From: Candidatus Scybalomonas excrementigallinarum
GTDB taxonomy: Bacteria; Bacillota; Clostridia; Lachnospirales; Lachnospiraceae
Assembly (NCBI GenBank): GCA_018710905.1
Contig: DVIZ01000083.1
Location: forward strand, 1-37,826
Reading direction: 5' to 3'
DNA length: 37,826 bases
Below, one piece after another: positions 32,287-37,826 of the stretch (positions within the stretch are counted from its first letter, which is position 1; every line of letters starts with the position of its first letter). Made by a program: the position numbers and the translations under genes. Under the pieces are notes generated by a model, which was not told the DNA's origin, ran no database searches, and worked only from the letters and a program-made list of their open reading frames with translations.

Positions 32287-33045
32287 CTATTTTTGTAATT
32301 TTTTATATAAAGAATTATAAAATGTCTCAACTTTTTTTGTAATCTTTTTATCTGTTTTCTTTAATAGATTCACATATTCAGACACTACTTTTCTTGTTGT
32401 TCCTGTTTTATTTTCTTTTACAAAGTTTTCATATTGGCTCATGGCTTTTTGAGATACTTGACTCTTAGCATTTGCATAACGGTTTTTTACTCCCATTTCT
32501 TTCTGGTAACCACCTGTAATTGCCTGTGTCACTGCATCTTCATAGAAAGAACGAATCGCATCAGAACCTGTTCCACTTGGATTTTTCTTTAAGTAAGCTT
32601 CATAAGCTTTTGCTCTTCCTAATAATGCAGAAATATTTAATGTTACTTTTCCATTCTTGATAGATGGTTTTTTATGTTCTTTAATTAAAAATGGCAATGC
32701 ATTTTTCACATCTGTTGGTAAATAATTTTTCACTGCCTTTAAAGGAGTAAAATCAATATCTCTTACATCATCTTCAAAGCTAAAAAGTCCTCTCATATAT
32801 TCATCAATTTGTGATTCACTAGCTGTTTTAATATGTTCTTTAATATAAGACACAACTTCTTTTGAATCTGTTGCCTTCAATAATAATTCATAAAAACCAT
32901 CACCAGTTACTTTTGACTGTCTTGCTGAACTCACATAAACAGTTGGACTTTTTAAGTTTTCCGCTTTTACCATAGCTGGTGATACGCTTCCAACCATCAT
33001 TAAACTTGCTAACATTAAAACACCGAATCTTTTTAATCTCATCAT
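32287..33045 (-). CDS. Secreted protein of unknown function
   Basis: A 252-aa exported protein. Residues 1-28 form a signal peptide with a positive start, a hydrophobic core and a VKAEN-type cleavage site. The mature part is Lys-rich and predicted mainly helical, with repeated YENFVKENK- and YVNLLKKTDK-like stretches toward the C-terminus (about 205-250). I recognise no known family, no cell-wall anchor and no catalytic motif. The ATG ATG start at 33045 may be used at either codon. A promoter lies at 33108-33136. It is a single gene, converging on the amidohydrolase gene. Confidence 0.7.
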   Translation of the reverse strand: MMRLKRFGVLMLASLMMVGSVSPAMVKAENLKSPTVYVSSARQSKVTGDGFYELLLKATDSKEVVSYIKEHIKTASESQIDEYMRGLFSFEDDVRDIDFTPLKAVKNYLPTDVKNALPFLIKEHKKPSIKNGKVTLNISALLGRAKAYEAYLKKNPSGTGSDAIRSFYEDAVTQAITGGYQKEMGVKNRYANAKSQVSQKAMSQYENFVKENKTGTTRKVVSEYVNLLKKTDKKITKKVETFYNSLYKKLQK

Positions 33046-33107
33046 TATGACCCCATTTCTTTCTCGATTTTTATCTTGTTAATTTTTGGTTTGTTTATTT
33101 TTTCTCT

Positions 33108-33136
33108 ATTATGCCATAGCCTTATTCTTCTGACAA
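33108..33136 (-). promoter_or_regulatory. Predicted sigma-A promoter of the secreted-protein gene
   Basis: On the minus strand TTGTCA (33131-33136) and CATAAT (33108-33113) are 17 bases apart, giving a leader of about 55 bases. It lies in the 205-base gap after rfbC, in which I see no clear terminator for the rfb operon. Confidence 0.6.
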
Positions 33137-33250
33137 CAAATTTTTCCTTACATTTCCTGTCCTATTTCTTACGGAATTTAAAACAATTATTTCAAAGAAT
33201 AAACAAGAAAAAATCGAAACTAGGGCTTTTAAAACTTGAAAATAAAAATC

Positions 33251-33808
33251 TTAGAATGGAATTTCTGTTTCAGAAAGAGGTTTCCATTGCTTATCTTTTT
33301 CACTAATAATGAGTGGAAATCCTTCTTCTATTCCCCAGTCAATTCCAATTTCTTGATCATTCCAAGCGATCCCACCTTCATCATTTGGATGATAAAAATC
33401 GGTGCATTTATAGCAAAATTCTGCTTCCTCAGAACGCACTAAAAATCCATGGGCAAATCCTTCTGGAATATAAAATTGTTTTTTATTTTCTGCGGATAAC
33501 ACAACTCCAAACCATTTTCCATATGTTTTTGAGTCTTTTCTTAAATCGACAGCTACATCAAACACTTCACCTCTTACGACACGCACCAATTTCCCTTGTG
33601 GAAACTGTTTTTGAAAATGAAGTCCTCTTAACACACCTTTTGTAGACATGGATTGATTATCCTGCACAAACTGCATCGTAAGCCCTGCTTCTTCCATATC
33701 TTTTTGATTATAGGTTTCCATAAAATAACCTCTTTCATCTTCAAAAACCTTTGGTTCAATAATATATAACCCATCGATTTCACATGATGTCACTTTTATT
33801 TTACCCAT
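33251..33808 (-). CDS. rfbC: dTDP-4-dehydrorhamnose 3,5-epimerase
   Basis: RfbC (RmlC) performs the double epimerisation in dTDP-L-rhamnose synthesis. The 185-aa cupin has VLRGLHFQK with the catalytic His, the Asp of VDLRKDSKTYGKW (His/Asp dyad), and the LVRSEEAEFCYKCTDFYHPNDEGGI active-site region. It is the last gene of the rfb operon, five bases after rfbD. Product rhamnose is used in surface polysaccharide, whose glycosyltransferases lie outside the window. The start has an AGAGG-type site in the rfbD-rfbC junction. Confidence 0.96.
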   Translation of the reverse strand: MGKIKVTSCEIDGLYIIEPKVFEDERGYFMETYNQKDMEEAGLTMQFVQDNQSMSTKGVLRGLHFQKQFPQGKLVRVVRGEVFDVAVDLRKDSKTYGKWFGVVLSAENKKQFYIPEGFAHGFLVRSEEAEFCYKCTDFYHPNDEGGIAWNDQEIGIDWGIEEGFPLIISEKDKQWKPLSETEIPF

Positions 33809-33813
33809 CTTTT

Positions 33814-34692
33814 CTACCTCTTTCTATAACCTTTTCCCTTTGTTTCTTCCATAATCTCTTTTAAATAGCGGGATAGCGCATCCTGCCATGATGGTAATCT
33901 ATGGAATCCATTTTCTATGAGCTTTTCTTTTTTCATACGACTATTATGAGGTCTTTTTGCCTTTGTTTTAAATTGTGTGCTATCAACAGGCGTTACAACA
34001 ACATCCATACCTGCTTGTTTAAAAATCTCACAGGCAAACTCATACCAACTGCAAAATCCTTCATTAGTAGCATGATAAATACCGTATTTTTCCGTTTCCA
34101 TCATGTCCACTAAAAGAACGGCTAAATCAGCTGTATACGTTGGAGAGCCCACTTGATCTTGAACAACACTAACGGCTCCTCTTTCTTTTCCAAGTCGCAA
34201 CATAGTTTTAATAAAATTATTGCCATTTTTTCCAAATACCCAAGAAATTCGAACGATAAAATATTGTTCTAAATACTTTTTAACTGCCTCTTCTCCTTCG
34301 TATTTTGTCTGTCCATATATATTTAATGGCGCAATGACTTTATCTTCTGTATCCCAAGGTTTCGTCCCTTCTCCATCAAACACATAATCCGTGCTTAAAT
34401 AAAGCATTTTAATTCCAAGTTCTTGACAAACTTTTGCAAGAAAAGCGGTGGCAGTAGCGTTAACTGCCCTACATTGTTCGATCTCATCTTCTGCTTTATC
34501 AACAGCCGTATAGGCAGCACAATGGAAGATCCCATCCACCTTTTCTCTCTTTACTACTTCTTCCACTTGTGCCTGATTTGTAATATCCATCGTGGAGCGA
34601 TCCGTCCCAACGGCTTCGTGCCCTCTCTTTTCCAATTCTTTTACAATATCATATCCTAACTGGCCGTTAACGCCTGTTACTAAGAATTTCAT
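33814..34692 (-). CDS. rfbD: dTDP-4-dehydrorhamnose reductase
   Basis: RfbD (RmlD) reduces dTDP-4-dehydro-L-rhamnose with NAD(P)H in the last step to dTDP-L-rhamnose. A 292-aa short-chain dehydrogenase: TGVNGQLGYDIV (Rossmann glycine motif), YLSTDYVFDGEGTKPW, and YGQTKYEGE with the Tyr-Lys catalytic pair. Start chosen at ATG 34692, behind GAAGGG; an earlier in-frame ATG at 34713 lies in the linker from rfbB. It sits between rfbB and rfbC. Confidence 0.96.
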   Translation of the reverse strand: MKFLVTGVNGQLGYDIVKELEKRGHEAVGTDRSTMDITNQAQVEEVVKREKVDGIFHCAAYTAVDKAEDEIEQCRAVNATATAFLAKVCQELGIKMLYLSTDYVFDGEGTKPWDTEDKVIAPLNIYGQTKYEGEEAVKKYLEQYFIVRISWVFGKNGNNFIKTMLRLGKERGAVSVVQDQVGSPTYTADLAVLLVDMMETEKYGIYHATNEGFCSWYEFACEIFKQAGMDVVVTPVDSTQFKTKAKRPHNSRMKKEKLIENGFHRLPSWQDALSRYLKEIMEETKGKGYRKR

Positions 34693-34724
34693 CTTTTTTC
34701 CCTTCTTTTTCATTTTTTCTATGC

Positions 34725-35747
34725 TTAAAGACGGTTGCCATACATTTTATCAAAATAGTTTTTATATTCTCCACTTAAAATATTTTGCCACCAATCTTTA
34801 TTCGTTAAATACCATTCAATTGTTTCTTGAATACCAGTATCAAATGTATAAATTGGCTTCCAACCTATCTCTTTTTCCATCTTTGTTGGATCAATGGCAT
34901 ATCTCTGATCGTGCCCTGGACGATCGGTTACATACTGTATGAGATCTTCTGATTTATTTAATGCTTTTATAATCGTCTTTACCACTTGTAAATTCGTTCG
35001 TTCATTATGACCACCAATATTATAAACTTCGCCTTCTTTTCCATTTCTTATAATTAAATCAATGGCAATGCAGTGATCAAGAACATGGAGCCAGTCTCTT
35101 ACATTCTCCCCTTTTCCATAGACAGGAAGCGGCTCTTCTGCTAATGCTCGGCTAATCATAAGAGGGATTAATTTCTCTGGAAATTGATATGGCCCATAAT
35201 TATTGGAACAACGAGAAATTGTAACTGGCATTCCATAAGTACGGTAATACGCCATAACAAATAAATCGGCACTGGCTTTACTAGAAGAATACGGGCTTGA
35301 TGTATGGAGTGGTGTTTCTTCTGTAAAAAACAAATCAGGGCGATCCAGTGGCAGATCTCCATATACTTCATCGGTGGATACTTGATGGAATCGCTTCACT
35401 CCATAAGCTCTACAAGCATCAAGAAGAACTACCGTTCCCATTACATTTGTCTGTACAAAAATACTCGGATCAGAAATGGAGCGATCCACATGACTTTCTG
35501 CCGCAAAATTAATGACAATATCAAACTTTTCTTTTTGAAAAAGTTCCATAATAAAAGGACGATCGGCAATATCTCCTTTTATAAATCGATAGTTTTTCTT
35601 TTCTTCTACTGGCTTTAATGTCTCTAAATTTCCTGCATAGGTTAACAGATCTAAGTTTACAATTTCATCTTCTGGGTATTTATTTACCATATAATGAACG
35701 AAGTTACCTCCGATAAACCCAGCGCCTCCAGTAACTAAAATTTTCAT
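34725..35747 (-). CDS. rfbB: dTDP-glucose 4,6-dehydratase
   Basis: RfbB (RmlB) converts dTDP-glucose to dTDP-4-dehydro-6-deoxyglucose, using bound NAD. It is 340 aa, standard length. Motifs are TGGAGFIGGNFVHY (NAD binding), HVDRSISDP, the STDEVYGDL block, and YSSSKASADLFV with the Tyr-x3-Lys pair. The second gene of the rfb operon, it follows rfbA by a gap of about 80 bases. Confidence 0.97.
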   Translation of the reverse strand: MKILVTGGAGFIGGNFVHYMVNKYPEDEIVNLDLLTYAGNLETLKPVEEKKNYRFIKGDIADRPFIMELFQKEKFDIVINFAAESHVDRSISDPSIFVQTNVMGTVVLLDACRAYGVKRFHQVSTDEVYGDLPLDRPDLFFTEETPLHTSSPYSSSKASADLFVMAYYRTYGMPVTISRCSNNYGPYQFPEKLIPLMISRALAEEPLPVYGKGENVRDWLHVLDHCIAIDLIIRNGKEGEVYNIGGHNERTNLQVVKTIIKALNKSEDLIQYVTDRPGHDQRYAIDPTKMEKEIGWKPIYTFDTGIQETIEWYLTNKDWWQNILSGEYKNYFDKMYGNRL

Positions 35748-35826
35748 ATTCTAATCTCCCTTTCCTATTGGTTTCTCTTCCAAACCAAACTTAAATTTGT
35801 ATCCGCTCAATTTTATTTGCTCATTT

Positions 35827-36711
35827 TTAACGAATATCAATATACTTTCCATCCATAACGTCTTTTAAATAAGCACCATATTGATTTTTCTTATGCATTT
35901 CGTATGTTTCTCTCAATTGATCCATCGTAATCCAATGTTGTTTAAACGCAATTTCTTCTAAACAAGCAATTTTTCTATGTTGATGGGTCTCCATTGTGCG
36001 CACAAAATTAGTAGCATCCACTAAAGAGTCATGAGTTCCTGTATCAAGCCATGTAAAGCCTTGACCAAGCAATTCCACCTCTAGTTCTCCGTTTTCTAAA
36101 TAAATACGATTTAAATCCGTAATTTCTAATTCTCCTCTAGCGGAAGGCTTTAAACTTTTTGCATATTCTACAACTTTATTATCATAAAAATAAAGACCAG
36201 TCACACAGTAGTTGCTCTTTGGATGTTCTGGTTTTTCTTCAATCGATACTGCCTTTCCATCGGAATCAAATTCAACAATTCCAAATCGCTCTGGATCATC
36301 CACATAATATCCAAATACTGTAGCTCCAGTTCTTTTATTGGCAGCTCTTTGTAAACGCTTTGTCAGTCCATGACCATGAAAAATATTATCTCCTAAAATC
36401 ATGGCTACGTTATCATCGCCAATAAAATCTTCTCCGATAATAAATGCCTGTGCAAGCCCGTCTGGTGATGGCTGAACCGCATATTGAATATCAATTCCAA
36501 ATGGATGTCCATCTCCTAATAAAGCCTGAAACCGGTTAATATCTTCTGGTGTTGAAATCAAAAGGATTTCTCGGATTCCAGCATTCATAAGAACCGATAA
36601 TGGATAATAAATCATTGGCTTATCATACACTGGCAATAACTGTTTCGATGTTACTTTTGTAAGAGGATAAAGACGTGTTCCTGATCCCCCCGCTAATACG
36701 ATCCCTTTCAT
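35827..36711 (-). CDS. rfbA: Glucose-1-phosphate thymidylyltransferase
   Basis: RfbA (RmlA) joins dTTP and glucose-1-phosphate to make dTDP-glucose, the first and feedback-controlled step. It is 294 aa. It has [19 protein letters not shown] at the start, DNIFHG metal and nucleotide residues, and [19 protein letters not shown]. It is the first gene of the four-gene rfbABDC operon, with a TATAAT promoter just upstream (36743-36773) and GGAGG before the ATG. Confidence 0.97.
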   Translation of the reverse strand: MKGIVLAGGSGTRLYPLTKVTSKQLLPVYDKPMIYYPLSVLMNAGIREILLISTPEDINRFQALLGDGHPFGIDIQYAVQPSPDGLAQAFIIGEDFIGDDNVAMILGDNIFHGHGLTKRLQRAANKRTGATVFGYYVDDPERFGIVEFDSDGKAVSIEEKPEHPKSNYCVTGLYFYDNKVVEYAKSLKPSARGELEITDLNRIYLENGELEVELLGQGFTWLDTGTHDSLVDATNFVRTMETHQHRKIACLEEIAFKQHWITMDQLRETYEMHKKNQYGAYLKDVMDGKYIDIR

Positions 36712-36742
36712 TTTTTTACCTCCACGTTTTTCGTTTTCTTTT

Positions 36743-36773
36743 ATTATAAACAGTGACGTAAGGTCATAGTCAA
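36743..36773 (-). promoter_or_regulatory. Predicted promoter of the rfbABDC operon
   Basis: On the minus strand TTGACT (36768-36773) and a perfect TATAAT (36743-36748) are 19 bases apart, slightly longer than ideal. It lies between the broken dus gene and rfbA, about 32 bases before the ATG. Confidence 0.6.
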
Positions 36774-36792
36774 GAGAAACGATTGCGTTTTC

Positions 36793-37809
36793 TTATCGCT
36801 TTAGCTCTCTTTCTCTTAGCAATTGCGCTACTGCTATTTCATAATCTTTTAAACGATTTGCCTTCTTAATCTTCTTTAAAAACTTATCGCTATCTTCAAA
36901 TAAATGTCCCATATAAAACCAAAGTTCTTTCATTTTAAATAACGTATTTTTCTCACCAGACATGATTTCTTGATATCCTTCATAAACTTCGTCATGGAAT
37001 TGTTTCCACCTCTCCTTTGTCAATGTTCCTGTACCATTTATTTCATCAATTAATGCAGGGTTGGCAATCACCCCTCTACCAAGCATCACTTTTTCTTCTT
37101 TGGAAAATTTTGTTTTCTACACTTCATAACATTCTTTTGTGAAAATATCCCCATTATAACAAAGCGAATGTGTTGTATGACATTGTGCATATTCGTAAGA
37201 TTCCCAATTAGGCTTATTATTATAATAATCCTTTTGCACCCGTGGGTGGATAATTAACTCTTCTAATGGATACTCATTAAAGATTTCCAATAGTTTCTCA
37301 AACTCTTTTGGATCTTCCATTCCAAGCCTTGTTTTAATAGAAATTTTCACAGAACAATTGGCATAAATCTCATCTAAAAAATGAGCAAGCATTTCCGGAT
37401 CGGATAAAAATCCAGCTCCTTTTTTCTTTGTAACTACCGTTCCTGATGGACATCCTAGATTTAAATTCACCTCTTGATATCCATATTCTTCTAATAATTT
37501 TACTGTATTTAAAAACTGTTCTGTTTGGTTTGTTAAGATTTGCGGAACTAAAAAAATCCCTTGATTATGCTCTGGAATCACATCATTTTTTTCCCGTGAT
37601 GTTAATCGATTATGAACCGTTGGAGATAAAAAGGGAGAAAAATATTTATCCACATTGTGAAATACTTTCTCATGGGCATTTCGATAAATATAGCCTCTGA
37701 CACTCCAACGGCTAAAGCACGTTGGGTTCTTATGTACATTCACTTCCAAATATACTCGAAAGTATATAAGACTAATGAGTTTCCACAAGACTTTTATTAC
37801 CAAAGACAC
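36793..37809 (-). pseudogene. dus: tRNA-dihydrouridine synthase, interrupted
   Basis: Dus enzymes reduce uridine to dihydrouridine in tRNA D-loops with FMN. The frame 37809-37117 carries GYIYRNAHEKVF, NLNLGCPSGTVVTKKKGAGF and CYNGDIFTKECYEV. It then meets an in-frame TAG (37117-37119), after which the same frame continues as KTKFSKEEKVMLGRGVIANPA to 36793. A single nonsense codon therefore splits the gene. At the N-terminus the expected FAPLEGVTGY FMN motif reads FSRWSVRGY. The bases CCGTTGGAG still encode PLE in another frame, which suggests two small deletions. The GTG start at 37809 has no clear ribosome site, and the first 30 residues are not family-like. The catalytic Cys position (GAGF) is glycine, as I recall is common in this subfamily. 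Confidence 0.85.
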
Positions 37810-37826
37810 CTTTGTATCTATTAACG

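Noticed and set aside
37117-37119. Pyrrolysine or other recoding at the dus TAG
   Set aside because: The FMN motif is also damaged, no recoding signal is visible and Dus is not a known TAG-recoded enzyme.

Overview
The window looks like a chromosomal segment of a low-GC, Gram-positive anaerobe of the Clostridia, most likely Lachnospiraceae-like. That placement is an inference from AT-rich coding, an archaeal-type ProS behind a T-box, metK behind a SAM-I riboswitch, a CAP/bacterial-Ig secreted protein, an orphan NuoE-like thioredoxin-fold protein and strong GGAGG-type ribosome binding sites. Most genes are on the minus strand. Plus-strand genes are the tail of an IS3-family transposase (left edge), asnS, and a three-gene block at about 29.2-32.2 kb.

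Layout. 1-1.4 kb: IS3 transposase tail, an unknown 145-aa gene, and a frameshifted endonuclease/exonuclease/phosphatase (EEP) gene; this is a small, very AT-rich accessory patch. 1.6-5.3 kb: a heterodimeric ABC exporter pair with one canonical and one degenerate ATP site, preceded by a promoter and a large palindrome. 5.3-7.2 kb: proS with a T-box leader. 7.2-10.6 kb: a secreted CAP-domain protein and asnS. 10.6-15 kb: a degenerate GGDEF-EAL protein, then histidine kinase, response regulator and RluA-type pseudouridine synthase in one operon. 15-16.8 kb: metK with a SAM-I riboswitch and an unusual palindrome-rich leader. 16.9-20.8 kb: murA with a PsiE-like membrane protein, and a LysM-G5-M23 cell-wall peptidase with a WalR-like box. 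20.9-24.3 kb: an OLD-family ATPase/TOPRIM nuclease with a four-cysteine cluster, a flavin-reductase-like protein with a basic tail, and a HIT hydrolase. 24.5-26.7 kb: a glycogen-branching-enzyme homologue that has lost its catalytic nucleophile. 27.1-30.3 kb: a LysR regulator, an ArsC/Spx-like protein and a lone NuoE-like protein, divergent from an anion permease. 30.4-32.2 kb: an orphan PD-(D/E)XK nuclease and an amidohydrolase. 32.3-33 kb: an unknown secreted protein. 33.2-36.7 kb: the complete dTDP-L-rhamnose operon rfbA-rfbB-rfbD-rfbC. 36.8-37.8 kb: a broken tRNA-dihydrouridine synthase gene.

The genes fit a cell-envelope and housekeeping neighbourhood (MurA, M23 peptidase, rhamnose precursor synthesis, two aminoacyl-tRNA synthetases, MetK). 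I found no CRISPR array, tRNA, rRNA or obvious multi-gene defence operon. The most unusual items are the GlgB-like pseudoenzyme, the orphan PD-(D/E)XK nuclease, the cysteine-cluster OLD nuclease, and a nested palindromic repeat that sits in the metK leader and has relatives upstream of murA and near 22.9 kb.
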